Below are positions 25,595-35,178 of a DNA stretch of 43,663 nt, one piece after another. The stretch is from Geobacteraceae bacterium. Its GTDB lineage: Bacteria > Desulfobacterota > Desulfuromonadia > Geobacterales > Pseudopelobacteraceae. The stretch spans positions 1-43,663 of the forward strand of contig JANXZX010000003.1 in NCBI GenBank assembly GCA_025355325.1, in the 5' to 3' direction. The notes beneath the pieces were generated by a model, which worked only from the letters and a program-made list of their open reading frames with translations, was not told where the DNA came from and did no database searches. A program made the translations under genes and the position numbers. The first letter of the stretch is position 1. The number at the start of each line of letters is the position of its first letter.

Positions 25595-27835
25595 TCACAG
25601 GTCAAAAAGAGTCGGCTCTTTCGGCAGAAAGGACTCGAAGCGTTTTCTAACATGGCGCAGTTTCTCGATGTAATACTGGGCATTGATATCCGGATGTGCC
25701 GGATCAAAGGCATATACCGGACGACATTGTTCATAAGCTGTTGCATCCCTCCCAAAGCCGCTGACATAGTAACTGACACGATCTCCGGCACGGAACGGCC
25801 TTCCCGATGCCAGGGCGATTTCAAAAGCTGCCGAATGGTTGCGCTTGCCTGATCGAAGCTTCTCGCGGTAGCTGTCCGGGGACTCATTAAGCGTTTCGGT
25901 GTGGGCAACCCAGGCAACATCAATCTCAGACGACCGAAGCCGTGCAGCATACTGATCAAAAACCCGCTCAAACTCGCCGGCTTTGCCGGTCAGCAACAAT
26001 TCAACAACTTCCCGTATGAATTCACGAAGGAACGGCTCCAGGCCACGTGAACGGAGACCGCTTCCCTTGACAATGATTCTGCCATCGTAATCCTGCAACG
26101 CATAATTTTTGGTTTTATAGGCAAACATTGATCGATAGCGCCCATCCAGCTCAACCTCGATCCCTTCCGGCAATTTTTCGGAAACGCGCTGCACCAGTTC
26201 CTGCTCCGCCTCAACCGTAGAGTACCGTTGCGGCGGCATGAAATATATGCCGTCCGTATCAATCTCCACCGGTCTGGCTCCTTCTGAAACGAGCAGATCA
26301 ATCATATTTTTGATCGTGACCCGGCCAAGACGGGTTACTTCTGCGGCGGCAGCCGGGTCGGAGAAGTTATGCAGCGCCGCTCCCAGATAGCCGTAGAACG
26401 AGTTGATCAGCACCTTGAACACCTGCTGAAGTGCATCATAATAGTAACGCTCCGCATCATCCCCCGCATCACGGGACAACTGCTTGGCGGCCAGACGAAA
26501 CCGGCGCAGATCTGCCAACATCGGAAGAAACAGCCCCAGACTGTCCTTGGCGGGAGCCAGCCGGTATGCAAGCATTAATGACGGATAGAGCGACGCCACA
26601 TCACAATGGACAATCGGGCCGACAACCCCGGCAAATGAAAGTTCGGTATAACCACCCTCGAAAGGAGCTGCAGCAGAAGTCCGGGCCGGGATTGCGTGGC
26701 CTCGATAGAGATATTCGCGCAGAAAGAGCGCATTGATGCGGGTGGCATTGCCTCTGATTACACAATTTTGAAACGAGTAGGGAAATATGCGGCTTTGCAG
26801 AAACCAGGGATAACCGAGAAGACGGAACAGGGAGAGAGTTTCCCGGACATCATCCAGATTATATCGATACAGCTGTTCCGGATCATTGCTGAATGTGGCT
26901 GAAATCTCGGCACCGTCCAGATACGTACGACCCTCTGCCGCAACTCCGAAATGACGCGCTACGGCTTTAAGCCCGTGACTTTCAAGGTTGCGTCCCGAGA
27001 CATCATACTGCTGGACCAGAAAATAGGTATCGATAATGTGTCGGCCATAGACATCCCAACGCGGGTATTCAAGCGTTTTTTCAGCCAGGCTCCAGCGGGC
27101 ATGCGGAGTAATATGCGGCGGGCTGCCGTTGCGGCCCCAGTCCAGGATAACACCGCACATTTCCGCCCGCTTGTGAATATATTCGAGGTCAAAACGGAAA
27201 ATGTTGTGCCCGGTAATGACATCCGGGTCACAGGTGTGTATCGCCCGGTTCAAGGCTTGCAGCAACTGGGGTTCCGTCAGCAGGTCTCCCCGCAGGACGG
27301 TTTCATCACCATGAGAATCTTTAAGAGCAATAGAAATAATCCGGTCATCCGGGCGCTCCGGATTCGAGAAGCCGTAGCCGTCGGCACAGGCGGTTTCGAT
27401 ATCGAGTGCCAGGCATCGCAGTTCGGAAAACTCCATCCCTTTAAAGAGTGTTGTCCCGCTGGCAAGCATATATTGGTGCGAAAGGTCGGGTAGAAAAAGA
27501 TAGGGGGCGCCGGAAGCAGAATAGGATTTACCGGTTTTTGCCGCCAGGAAATCACGGGCGGTCAGGCAGTGGCCCCAGGAGTCAAACAGCAGCTGGCAGC
27601 GAAAAAAGTCGTCACCGGACAATTGCCGAACGGTACAGGAAACACGGCACCCGGAGACAATACCGGGGTCGTTGACCAGAATAAACGGCTGGAACGGTTC
27701 ATCATGAAAATGCACACGACCGGCGGTTCTGAAAAAGAGCCGGATGAAATGGCCGGCTGATTCCACGGCGATAACTCCGGAGCGCTCATCATGTCCGAAA
27801 AGCAGAGGGTTGTGTCCGATAGTGCTGGTAGGCAT
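25595..27835 (-). CDS. polB: family B DNA polymerase (Pol II type)
   Basis: 746 residues. The exonuclease motifs are complete: LALDIET with Asp145/Glu147, GHNIFRFD and YNLDDVRET. Polymerase motifs follow: DVASLYPSLML near 410, KVLINSFYGYLG, and DTDG near 525, then YKTKNYAL. Both the DNA synthesis and proofreading sites thus look active. The extreme C-terminus, PTLFDL, resembles a beta-clamp binding motif. Family B enzymes in bacteria act mainly in repair and lesion tolerance. At 746 residues it is near E. coli Pol II (783) but its sequence style is closer to the short bacterial/archaeal forms. No SOS operator was recognised upstream. Confidence 0.92.
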   Translation of the reverse strand: MPTSTIGHNPLLFGHDERSGVIAVESAGHFIRLFFRTAGRVHFHDEPFQPFILVNDPGIVSGCRVSCTVRQLSGDDFFRCQLLFDSWGHCLTARDFLAAKTGKSYSASGAPYLFLPDLSHQYMLASGTTLFKGMEFSELRCLALDIETACADGYGFSNPERPDDRIISIALKDSHGDETVLRGDLLTEPQLLQALNRAIHTCDPDVITGHNIFRFDLEYIHKRAEMCGVILDWGRNGSPPHITPHARWSLAEKTLEYPRWDVYGRHIIDTYFLVQQYDVSGRNLESHGLKAVARHFGVAAEGRTYLDGAEISATFSNDPEQLYRYNLDDVRETLSLFRLLGYPWFLQSRIFPYSFQNCVIRGNATRINALFLREYLYRGHAIPARTSAAAPFEGGYTELSFAGVVGPIVHCDVASLYPSLMLAYRLAPAKDSLGLFLPMLADLRRFRLAAKQLSRDAGDDAERYYYDALQQVFKVLINSFYGYLGAALHNFSDPAAAAEVTRLGRVTIKNMIDLLVSEGARPVEIDTDGIYFMPPQRYSTVEAEQELVQRVSEKLPEGIEVELDGRYRSMFAYKTKNYALQDYDGRIIVKGSGLRSRGLEPFLREFIREVVELLLTGKAGEFERVFDQYAARLRSSEIDVAWVAHTETLNESPDSYREKLRSGKRNHSAAFEIALASGRPFRAGDRVSYYVSGFGRDATAYEQCRPVYAFDPAHPDINAQYYIEKLRHVRKRFESFLPKEPTLFDL

Positions 27836-27860
27836 AGCAGAGACCTGCGCGTAGAAAAAA

Positions 27861-27885
27861 ACGGGGCGGTTTTGGGCCGCCCCGT
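27861..27885 (-). terminator. rho-independent terminator for metK
   Basis: ACGGGGCGG and CCGCCCCGT pair around TTTTGGG; on the minus strand the stem runs into a seven-T tract. It lies between metK and polB, which are in the same direction. Confidence 0.85.
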
Positions 27886-27899
27886 CACTACTAAAACTT

Positions 27900-29066
27900 T
27901 TAGAGGCCCGCTTTCTGTTTCAACAGAGCCGCTTTATCCGTCTTTTCCCAGCTGAATTCAGGCAACTCACGACCAAAGTGACCGTATGCAGCTGTTTTAC
28001 GATAAATCGGACGAAGCAGATCAAGCTGCTCGATGATAGCACTTGGACGCATGTCAAATGTTTCGCGTACCAGGGCGGCGAGTCGCTCTTCAGTCACTTT
28101 TCCGGTGCCGAAAGCATGAACCATGATAGAAACCGGCTGAGCCACACCGATTGCGTATGCCACCTGCACCTCGCAACGGTCACAGAGACCTGCGGCTACC
28201 AGATTTTTTGCAACATAACGACCCATATAGGCTGCCGAGCGGTCTACTTTTGAAGGATCCTTGCCTGAGAAAGCACCGCCGCCGTGGCGTCCCATGCCGC
28301 CGTAGGTATCGACGATGATTTTGCGGCCGGTCAAGCCGCAGTCGCCCATCGGGCCGCCAACAACAAAACGGCCGGTAGGATTGATAAAGTAACGGGTGTG
28401 GTCGTCAAGCAGATGAGCAGGAATAACCTTCCTGACAACTTCCGCAATAACCTCTTCCTCGATTCTCTTGTGCGTTACGTCAGGAGTGTGCTGGGTGGAG
28501 ATAACAACCGTATCGATGCGGCTCGGCTTGCCGTCAACATACTCAACCGAAACCTGCGATTTTGAGTCGGGACGAAGGAAGTCCAGCTTGCCTGACTTGC
28601 GCACTTCAGCCAATTTGGCAACCAGCTGGTGAGCCAACTGGATCGGCATCGGCATCAGCTCGGGAGTCTCGTTGCAGGCATAGCCGAACATGAGTCCCTG
28701 GTCACCGGCTCCCTGCTCTTTGTGCAGCCCCTCGCCTTCCGAAACACCCTGCGAAATATCCGGGGACTGACGATCAATGGAAACAAGCACAGCGCAGGTA
28801 TCAGCATCAAAACCAATTTCAGAGTCGGTGTAGCCGATGTCTTTAATGGTCTGACGGGCAATTTCGGAATAGTTGATCACGGCATTTGTGGTTATCTCGC
28901 CGGCAATTACCACCATTCCGGTAGTTACCATCGTCTCGCACGCTACCCGTGCGGTGGGATCCTGGGTAAGTATCGCATCAAGAATAGAGTCGGAAACCTG
29001 ATCGGCAACCTTATCGGGATGCCCTTCAGATACGGACTCTGAGGTAAAAATGAATTTTTCTGCCAT
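27900..29066 (-). CDS. metK: S-adenosylmethionine synthetase
   Basis: 388 residues, the usual length. [15 protein letters not shown] at the N-terminus, [12 protein letters not shown] in the middle and [19 protein letters not shown] near residue 260 are the signature ATP and methionine site motifs. It makes SAM from methionine and ATP in the cytoplasm. A GAGAGGAG ribosome site and a good promoter lie upstream. ahcY, which removes the product of SAM-dependent methylation, is 4 kb away in the same direction. No SAM riboswitch is apparent in the short leader. Confidence 0.97.
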   Translation of the reverse strand: MAEKFIFTSESVSEGHPDKVADQVSDSILDAILTQDPTARVACETMVTTGMVVIAGEITTNAVINYSEIARQTIKDIGYTDSEIGFDADTCAVLVSIDRQSPDISQGVSEGEGLHKEQGAGDQGLMFGYACNETPELMPMPIQLAHQLVAKLAEVRKSGKLDFLRPDSKSQVSVEYVDGKPSRIDTVVISTQHTPDVTHKRIEEEVIAEVVRKVIPAHLLDDHTRYFINPTGRFVVGGPMGDCGLTGRKIIVDTYGGMGRHGGGAFSGKDPSKVDRSAAYMGRYVAKNLVAAGLCDRCEVQVAYAIGVAQPVSIMVHAFGTGKVTEERLAALVRETFDMRPSAIIEQLDLLRPIYRKTAAYGHFGRELPEFSWEKTDKAALLKQKAGL

Positions 29067-29127
29067 GACTGGAAACTCCTCTCAACTCTATGAAATGTAT
29101 TGTTCAAGCTTGGTTTATAGACCTGTG

Positions 29128-29156
29128 AAAATAGCGTCAAGCCGCTGATTTGTCAA
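29128..29156 (-). promoter_or_regulatory. sigma-70 promoter for metK
   Basis: On the minus strand TTGACA and TATTTT are separated by exactly 17 bases, about 60 bases before the metK ATG. The short leader leaves no space for a large riboswitch. Confidence 0.7.
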
Positions 29157-29251
29157 GCAAAGAGGTGACAATACATTTATTCCATTTGACTTCTCAACCG
29201 CACATTGGGCAGTATGTTCATTAAGCATCGATCCCTAATTAGGCGGCAGCC

Positions 29252-29767
29252 ATGTCTAAATCCATATTTTTTCTCCTGATTTTAATCGTATCTGCCGGGC
29301 TTGCTGCCTCGGCATCAGCGGCCGGACAGCGCCCGGAAAACGCCTGGAGCTATTATCATTTTGATGGCGGCGCCTTTGTCTCCGGGCCAGCTTCTGACGG
29401 CAGCGTTTTTGTCGCCGTGCGGGAAAAAATGCGCCCGGTTATCATGGCATCCCGGGAATCACAACTTGAGCAGACCTCACTACCTGATGGAGCGGGGGCC
29501 ATTACCGGGATCTGCTACCTGCAAAGCTCAGGGGGAAAACTTGGCAACGGCATCGGATTCAAACCTTACCCGCGAGTGCCGATTTTGATCTCTTCCGGCG
29601 GCAAACAATTTGTTTCGGTAGAAACCGATGACCGTGGCTATTTTGTTGTAGTACTGCCGAGCGGGACCTATTCCATCGGCAGCGGTCCGTTCACAGCCGA
29701 GATCACCGTGGACCGCGGCACAACGACGCTCGTACCGTTACGGGCCGGCAAGAGGATGGTGGACTGA
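29252..29767 (+). CDS. secreted protein with carboxypeptidase-regulatory-like fold
   Basis: 171 residues. A signal peptide (residues 1 to about 23, ending ASASA) leads a mature protein of which residues 85-165 ([33 protein letters not shown]) look like a carboxypeptidase-regulatory or similar beta-sandwich repeat, ending in a charged tail. Function unknown. Its TGA overlaps the ATG of the metalloprotease gene by one base, so the two are coupled and may act together outside the cytoplasm, for example as a chaperone, inhibitor or binding partner. Confidence 0.75.
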   Translation: MSKSIFFLLILIVSAGLAASASAAGQRPENAWSYYHFDGGAFVSGPASDGSVFVAVREKMRPVIMASRESQLEQTSLPDGAGAITGICYLQSSGGKLGNGIGFKPYPRVPILISSGGKQFVSVETDDRGYFVVVLPSGTYSIGSGPFTAEITVDRGTTTLVPLRAGKRMVD

Positions 29768-31635
29768 TGAAGCATTTTGCACTCGGCATAATCTCGCTGC
29801 TGCTGTTTTCTGAGACCGTATGCGCCGGACCGCTGGATGAATATTACCTTCAGCAATTTGGCGAGAGCAACAGTGTACAGCTCCAGAAAGCGCTGCTGTC
29901 TGTGTCTGCAGAATCACCGGATGCTGATCGATGCGGGACTCCGCTCAAACATGGCTTGAAGCGCGACTGGAAACTGCTGGAGCAGTCCACCCAGAAAACG
30001 CTGGCAAAACAGTTGGCATTACCGACACTTTCCGGGGCCGAACAATTTGTCATCTCTTCTGGCGGCCACTTCAAGATACACTACACCACCAGCGGCACAG
30101 ATGCCCCCGACATTTCCGGAATAAACCACTACACCGGACTGAACCTGAACAACGCCACAGATTGGGCGACAAAAGTTGCAACTATATTTGAAGATGTTTA
30201 CGCAAAATACTATTCCTGGGGCTACCAGCCGGCTCCAACACCGTCAGGAACATACGACATTTATCTGCGCAATCTTATTTTACAGAAATATTACGGAGTA
30301 ACGACCGGCGACCATCCTGCTTCTTCGGCAGCCTATCCGAATTCGTATACCAGCTGGATGGAGCTGGACAGCAGCTTCACCAATTCAATATTCAATCCAC
30401 AAATCTACAATCCACTCCTGAGCCTGCAGATAACCGCCGCGCATGAATATCACCATGCCATTCAATACGGGTACACCTATTATTTTGATATCTGGTATGC
30501 AGAAGCTACGTCTACCTGGATGGAAGATGAGCAGTACGACAGCGTTAACCAGCTGTACAGCTACATACAAAACTGGTTCTCCCGAAGTACATCATCTCTT
30601 GATATTGCAGCAAGCACTTCGACCGGAGGCGGGTACGGGCGGTGGATCTTCAATCGCTATTTGGCAGAAACATATACCAGGGATATGATTCTTGGCGTTT
30701 GGAAACGTGCCGGCACTCTTCCCAGCCCGGATGGAAATTCCGACATCCCCATGTCTCCGGTGATTGACTCGGTACTGTCTTCTTCTCCCTACAATAGCTC
30801 TCTCGCTTTGGATTTTTTCGGCTTCACCAAGCAGGTTTACAAACGCGACTGGTCAAGTCACATTTCTGAAATAAATCAGATCCCAACGCATTCTCCGATT
30901 GCCACATACTCGGCCTATCCGGTTAATTCGACCACGGCCACCTCATCCGTGACGCTGCCGCACTACTCATTCGCCTACTACACATTTTTGCCATCAACCG
31001 GGGCACCAGCCAACCTGACACTTTCGATTAAAGGTACCAGTGGTATTAAAGCCACTTCCTTCGTAAAGAACAGCAGCGGATTAATCACCGAATATCCTTT
31101 TTCCTCCGTCTACAGCGCCACCGTTACCATTCCCGGCTTCAGCTCATCCAGCGAGGCCGTCCTTCTCGTTACCAATACCACCGATGTCGACAATCACCAG
31201 GCCAGCTTCAGCACCAGCGGCACAACTCAGGCGGTTACGGAACCCACAGGCAGCAGCGTGTACCAAACAACCGGAAGCAACAGCAGTTCCCGCAGCGGCT
31301 GCTTCATCGCCACCGCCGCGTACGGCAGCTATCTGCATCCACAGGTGCAGCAGCTGCGTACGTTCCGCGACGACTATCTGCTGACCAATGCACCGGGCAG
31401 GGCTTTTGTCTCGTTTTACTATCGCTGCAGTCCACCGCTGGCCGATTTCATTGCCCGGCACACGGTGCTGCGCGGGCTGACCCGCCTGGCCCTGACACCG
31501 CTTGTCGTCTCTGTAGTTCATCCGCTGATTGCAGCGGCATTCATGTTTCTGTCTGGCGGGGCATTGCTGATGAGGCAGCTGCGCCGCAGCAATACTTCCC
31601 GTCAAACACTTATTCGCACCACCCAATCCCGTTAA
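29767..31635 (+). CDS. secreted HExxH metalloprotease-like protein with CFI-box C-terminus
   Basis: 622 residues. A signal peptide (1 to about 20) is followed by a zinc-protease-like domain: [13 protein letters not shown] gives His226, Glu227 and His230, with Glu246 in [13 protein letters not shown] as a possible third ligand. A beta-rich Ser/Thr region (about 375-500) follows. The end starts with [15 protein letters not shown] (Cys512), continues with [29 protein letters not shown], a hydrophobic segment and Arg-rich tail. This resembles the CFI-box C-terminal sorting domain, by which a Cys-centred signal is thought to be processed at the envelope. The protease is probably surface-directed. 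Substrate unknown; the small upstream gene and the downstream Skp-like gene share the operon. Confidence 0.8.
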   Translation: MKHFALGIISLLLFSETVCAGPLDEYYLQQFGESNSVQLQKALLSVSAESPDADRCGTPLKHGLKRDWKLLEQSTQKTLAKQLALPTLSGAEQFVISSGGHFKIHYTTSGTDAPDISGINHYTGLNLNNATDWATKVATIFEDVYAKYYSWGYQPAPTPSGTYDIYLRNLILQKYYGVTTGDHPASSAAYPNSYTSWMELDSSFTNSIFNPQIYNPLLSLQITAAHEYHHAIQYGYTYYFDIWYAEATSTWMEDEQYDSVNQLYSYIQNWFSRSTSSLDIAASTSTGGGYGRWIFNRYLAETYTRDMILGVWKRAGTLPSPDGNSDIPMSPVIDSVLSSSPYNSSLALDFFGFTKQVYKRDWSSHISEINQIPTHSPIATYSAYPVNSTTATSSVTLPHYSFAYYTFLPSTGAPANLTLSIKGTSGIKATSFVKNSSGLITEYPFSSVYSATVTIPGFSSSSEAVLLVTNTTDVDNHQASFSTSGTTQAVTEPTGSSVYQTTGSNSSSRSGCFIATAAYGSYLHPQVQQLRTFRDDYLLTNAPGRAFVSFYYRCSPPLADFIARHTVLRGLTRLALTPLVVSVVHPLIAAAFMFLSGGALLMRQLRRSNTSRQTLIRTTQSR

Positions 31636-31647
31636 AAGAGAGATGCC

Positions 31648-32271
31648 ATGACCCACATGTTCACAAGGATCCTGATTGTTTGCTTTTTCGTTCTTCCCTC
31701 ACTTGCCTTTGCTGCCGATAAGCCGGCAGAAGTAAAGCTGGACACTCCAACGCTGCAAACCACAGCCACCGTTCCTGCTGTAGCCGATCCGAAACCGGCT
31801 GTAGCCGTCCAGATCACCCGTATCGGCTCTGTAGATTTTTCCCGCATCGGCACTGAATCTGATCGCGGCACGGCACTCAAATCGCTGTTGATCACGAAAA
31901 AAGATAAACTTCAGGTGAAGCTTGATGGAAAGAAAAAACAGCTTGATAAGTTAAAATCATCGATTGAAGCGAAGGCCGCCACAATGACCCCGCAGCAGCG
32001 CGAAGCCAAGTCGAAAGAGTTTCAGAAGAAGGTGGAAGATTTCCAGAAACTTGTCCAGACTTCGGAAGAGGAGCTCATGGCGCTACAGGACAAGGAGAGC
32101 AAGGCGCTCTATGAAGCCGTTGAGGAAGCAGCTACTGTGTATGGCAAAGCCAATGGATTTGCCGCCATAGTAGTTAAAAAAGAACTGCTCTACGTCGGCA
32201 GCTCTGTTGAGGCGCAGGATGTCACCGATGCTCTTATCAAGGCGCTGAATCAGACCGGCCAGAAGAAGTAG
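31648..32271 (+). CDS. Skp/OmpH-like periplasmic chaperone
   Basis: 207 residues: a signal peptide (1 to about 22, ending AFA), a Pro/Ala-rich stretch, then VDFSRIGTESDRG and a long Lys/Glu-rich coiled coil (about 85-160), and a C-terminal strand region AAIVVKKELLYVG. This is the OmpH/Skp arrangement of a trimeric chaperone that holds unfolded outer membrane or secreted proteins in the periplasm. It lies 12 bases after the metalloprotease gene, so helping that protein fold is a reasonable inference. Its 3' end overlaps the convergent YkgJ-like gene by 35 bases. Confidence 0.82.
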   Translation: MTHMFTRILIVCFFVLPSLAFAADKPAEVKLDTPTLQTTATVPAVADPKPAVAVQITRIGSVDFSRIGTESDRGTALKSLLITKKDKLQVKLDGKKKQLDKLKSSIEAKAATMTPQQREAKSKEFQKKVEDFQKLVQTSEEELMALQDKESKALYEAVEEAATVYGKANGFAAIVVKKELLYVGSSVEAQDVTDALIKALNQTGQKK

Positions 32272-32533
32272 TTTCGGGCCGTGTCGCCTGCTCCCACCCG
32301 GTTAATCGTTCCAGTGCTTCACTGTCACTGGTGCCGCACATTTCTATACTTGGCTGCAGGCTCCGGCAGACCGGAGGCCGCTCGAAACTGCCGAATATCC
32401 GGCATCGATTGTCATCCGTCAATTGAGCACAGCGCACACCCGCCGGTTTCCCGCCGGGCATACCGGGAATCGGTGACGAGATTGACGGCGCAATACAGCA
32501 GGCGGCACACCCCGCGCGACACTCCATAATCAT
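32237..32533 (-). CDS. YkgJ-type cysteine-cluster protein
   Basis: 98 residues with MECRAGCAACC at the start, then GVRCAQL, NRCRIFGSF and VCRSL, matching the spaced Cys clusters of the YkgJ/UPF0153 family, thought to bind zinc or an iron-sulfur cluster. The function is unknown. It overlaps the end of the Skp-like gene on the other strand by 35 bases and starts just upstream of a palindromic repeat. Confidence 0.75.
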   Translation of the reverse strand: MIMECRAGCAACCIAPSISSPIPGMPGGKPAGVRCAQLTDDNRCRIFGSFERPPVCRSLQPSIEMCGTSDSEALERLTGWEQATRPETTSSGRSDSAP

Positions 32534-32548
32534 TGTGTCTCCTCAAAG

Positions 32549-32594
32549 AAAATCCCCTTCAATCCCCTTTGCAAAGGGAAGTTGAAGGGGATTT
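32549..32594. repeat. palindromic repeat, possible ahcY terminator
   Basis: AAATCCCCTTCAA pairs with TTGAAGGGGATTT, and CCTTTGCAAAGG forms the tip; the two halves mismatch slightly near the centre. On the minus strand the stem is followed by TTTTC, so it could end ahcY transcription. It resembles dispersed repeats as well. Confidence 0.6.
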
Positions 32595-32631
32595 GATGTT
32601 TCATCCTGATACCGCAGCAGCCGCTTACAGA

Positions 32632-34026
32632 TTAATAGCGATACTGCTCAGCCTTGAACGGCCCTTCCTTGGGTACTCCGATGTAGGCAGCCTGTTCGTC
32701 AGTCAGAACGCTCAATTGAGCGTTCAGCTTCTTCAACTGCAGGCGGGCCACCTTCTCATCCAGATGTTTCGGGAGGACATAGACGCCGACCGGATATTTG
32801 CCCGGATTGCAGAACAGCTCGATCTGAGCAATGGTCTGGTTGGCAAACGAGGAGGACATGACGTAGCTGGGATGTCCGGTACCGCAGCCAAGGTTGACCA
32901 GACGTCCTTTGGCAAGCAGGATGATACGCTTGCCGTCCGGGAAGATGATGTGGTCAACCTGCGGCTTGATCTCCTCCCACTGGTATTTTTCTAGGGCGGC
33001 AACTTCAATTTCATTGTCGAAGTGGCCGATGTTGCAGACGATTGCCTGATCCTTCATTTTGATCATGTGATCATGGGTAATGACGTGATAGTTGCCGGTG
33101 CAGGTGACAAAAATATCAGCCTTGTCTGCGGCATATTCCATGGTCACAACCCGGTATCCTTCCATAGCTGCCTGTAGGGCGCAGATCGGATCGACCTCAG
33201 TCACCCAAACCTGTGCCGAAAGAGCGCGCATGGCCTGGGCAGATCCTTTGCCCACATCACCGTAACCGCAGATCAAGGCAACCTTGCCGGCTATCATGAC
33301 ATCAGTGGCACGCTTGATGCCGTCAACCAGCGACTCGCGGCAGCCATAGAGGTTGTCAAATTTGGACTTGGTGACGGAATCGTTGACGTTGATGGCCGGG
33401 AATTTCAGGTCGCCGCGCTCGTGCATCTGGTACAGGCGATGAACACCGGTGGTGGTTTCCTCTGTGACACCCTTGATCTGAGCCAGACGGGTTGAATACC
33501 AGGTGGAATCAACAGCCAGCTTGGCCTTGATGGCAGCGAAAAGGATGATTTCCTCTTCCGAACCGGGCGCAGCCAGCACCGAGAGATCTTTCTCGGCCCG
33601 GGCACCCAGATGAAGCAGCAGGGTTGCATCGCCGCCGTCGTCCAGAATCATGTTCGAGAAGCCGCCGTCGCTCCATTCAAAGATACGATGGGTGTAGTCC
33701 CAGTATTGTTCCAGAGTTTCGCCCTTAACAGCGAAGACCGGCACCCCACCGGCAGCAATAGCAGCTGCGGCGTGGTCCTGTGTCGAAAATATGTTGCAGG
33801 AAGCCCAACGTACTTCAGCCCCGAGAGCTGTCAGAGTTTCGATCAGTACGGCGGTCTGGATGGTCATGTGAAGTGAGCCGGTGATGCGGGCGCCTTTTAA
33901 CGGTTGAGCGGCTGCAAACTCTTCACGGATGGCCATCAGTCCCGGCATCTCCGTTTCGGCGATTCTGATTTCCTTGCGACCCCAATCGGCCAGTTTCAGG
34001 TCTGCTACGATGTAATCTTGTGACAT
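32632..34026 (-). CDS. ahcY: S-adenosylhomocysteine hydrolase
   Basis: 464 residues from the ATG at 34026, which has AAAGGAG eight bases before it; in-frame upstream codons to 34101 are not supported. NAD-binding motif [13 protein letters not shown] and the C-terminal KAEQYRY end are intact, as are [14 protein letters not shown] and the substrate motif [16 protein letters not shown]. It splits SAH to adenosine and homocysteine, relieving product inhibition of methyltransferases. It follows an ArsR-methyltransferase regulator gene by about 120 bases, and a 15-base palindrome (ATTACTTCAAGTAAT, 34113-34127) lies in that gap. Confidence 0.96.
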   Translation of the reverse strand: MSQDYIVADLKLADWGRKEIRIAETEMPGLMAIREEFAAAQPLKGARITGSLHMTIQTAVLIETLTALGAEVRWASCNIFSTQDHAAAAIAAGGVPVFAVKGETLEQYWDYTHRIFEWSDGGFSNMILDDGGDATLLLHLGARAEKDLSVLAAPGSEEEIILFAAIKAKLAVDSTWYSTRLAQIKGVTEETTTGVHRLYQMHERGDLKFPAINVNDSVTKSKFDNLYGCRESLVDGIKRATDVMIAGKVALICGYGDVGKGSAQAMRALSAQVWVTEVDPICALQAAMEGYRVVTMEYAADKADIFVTCTGNYHVITHDHMIKMKDQAIVCNIGHFDNEIEVAALEKYQWEEIKPQVDHIIFPDGKRIILLAKGRLVNLGCGTGHPSYVMSSSFANQTIAQIELFCNPGKYPVGVYVLPKHLDEKVARLQLKKLNAQLSVLTDEQAAYIGVPKEGPFKAEQYRY

Positions 34027-34112
34027 ATGAGTCTCCTTTGTGGTGGTGATTCTTTTGATGTAAAGAGACGCCCGACAGGACGTCCGGATATTTAATAGCA
34101 TCGTCTATTTGA

Positions 34113-34127
34113 ATTACTTCAAGTAAT
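34113..34127. promoter_or_regulatory. palindrome between regulator and ahcY
   Basis: ATTACTTCAAGTAAT is a perfect 7+1+7 inverted repeat, 86 bases before the ahcY ATG. It may be an operator or a small hairpin in the intercistronic RNA. It differs from the ATCAA-type site before the regulator. Confidence 0.4.
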
Positions 34128-34148
34128 CCCTGCAATAGGGAAGGTTGT

Positions 34149-35063
34149 TCAGGATGCTCTGACCACCAGTACCGCTTCCTGGCCGGTCGCCCCTTCAATC
34201 CGGTCACACGCCACACCGGTAAAACCGGCAGCGCCCAGCCATTTTTTCAGTTCATCTTCATCAAACCCCAGCCACTGGTCTGCCAACTGTTCCCGCACCG
34301 CCTCACGCTCATGGCGGGCCAGATCAGCAATAAGCAAAACACCGCCGCGGACCAATACCCGCCTGGCTTCTGCCAGCACAGCCGGTGGATCTGCCGCATG
34401 GTGAAGCACCATGCTTGCAATGATGCAGTCAGTCGAAGCATCCGCCAGCGGGAGATGAGTCATTTCTCCAAGGCGAAGCTCGACCCCGTTCACGCCACGT
34501 TCAAGCAGGCGTCTGCGGGCTTCCTCCAGCATGGCCGGAGAGTGGTCCACCCCGATAAGGCTGGAAGCCAGCCCTGCAAGATCGGCAAGCAGTCCGCCGG
34601 TTCCAATACCGATCTCCAGAACGGTACCATGCGGCGGTACGTGGCCAAGCAGAAACGATCGGTATTCCGGCACCGGCAGCAGTGTCCGAGCCAGATCGTC
34701 CCACTGTCGGGCGTGATGGTCAAAAAACTCCTGGCTGCGACGCCGGCGTGATTCGAGAATTTGCCCGATGGCAATCATATCATCGCTGCGCCCGGAAAAC
34801 GATTCCAGTTCAGCTTCAATCAGCGGACGGAGTGTAGAGAAAAGGGGAGAATCGGTGCTGACCCGGTAATAACTCCAGGTTCCCTGTCGTTTGACGGAGA
34901 GGACCCCGGCTTCGGTCAATATTTTCAGGTGATGTGAAACACGCGACTGCCCCGTTTTGAGGATAGCAGTGAGTTCCTGTACGGTAAATTCCCCCCGCAG
35001 CAGGATCATCACCAAACGAAGACGGCAGGAATCAGCCAAAGCTTTTAGTATATCAAGCAGCAT
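34149..35063 (-). CDS. ArsR-family regulator fused to a methyltransferase domain, SahR-like
   Basis: About 304 residues. An N-terminal ArsR winged helix (about 1-85) with LTAILKTGQSRVSHHLKIL leads to a class I methyltransferase fold from about 105, with SAM/SAH-binding motif VLEIGIGTGGLLADLAG. This two-domain layout next to ahcY fits SahR-type regulators that sense SAH and control the methionine cycle. The start at 35063 (ATG) is preferred over the TTG at 35066. An ArsR-type operator sits 25 bases before it, consistent with autoregulation. Whether the methyltransferase domain is catalytic or only a sensor is undecided. Confidence 0.82.
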   Translation of the reverse strand: MLLDILKALADSCRLRLVMILLRGEFTVQELTAILKTGQSRVSHHLKILTEAGVLSVKRQGTWSYYRVSTDSPLFSTLRPLIEAELESFSGRSDDMIAIGQILESRRRRSQEFFDHHARQWDDLARTLLPVPEYRSFLLGHVPPHGTVLEIGIGTGGLLADLAGLASSLIGVDHSPAMLEEARRRLLERGVNGVELRLGEMTHLPLADASTDCIIASMVLHHAADPPAVLAEARRVLVRGGVLLIADLARHEREAVREQLADQWLGFDEDELKKWLGAAGFTGVACDRIEGATGQEAVLVVRAS

Positions 35064-35081
35064 CAATCATTTCTCGCAATA

Positions 35082-35103
35082 CAATAAATCAACATTTATT
35101 GAT
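35082..35103. promoter_or_regulatory. ArsR-type operator before the SahR-like gene
   Basis: ATCAACATTTATTGAT (35088-35103) has the ATCAA-N6-TTGAT form of ArsR-family sites; CAATAAAT / ATTTATTG (35082-35101) overlaps it as a second perfect inverted repeat. It lies about 20-40 bases upstream of the regulator start. Confidence 0.65.
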
Positions 35104-35178
35104 ATAGCAAACCAGCCAAATAAGATCAAGGGGAAAATTACACGAGGAATTGTTGCAGACAATTGTGCGGTTTCAGAA

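Noticed and set aside
29067..29127. SAM riboswitch before metK
   Set aside because: The promoter leaves a leader of about 55 bases, too short for the large SAM riboswitches, and no pseudoknot of the small classes was recognised.
34027..34148. SAH riboswitch before ahcY
   Set aside because: The gap is short and I could not fit the SAH riboswitch core; the only structure is a 15-base palindrome.
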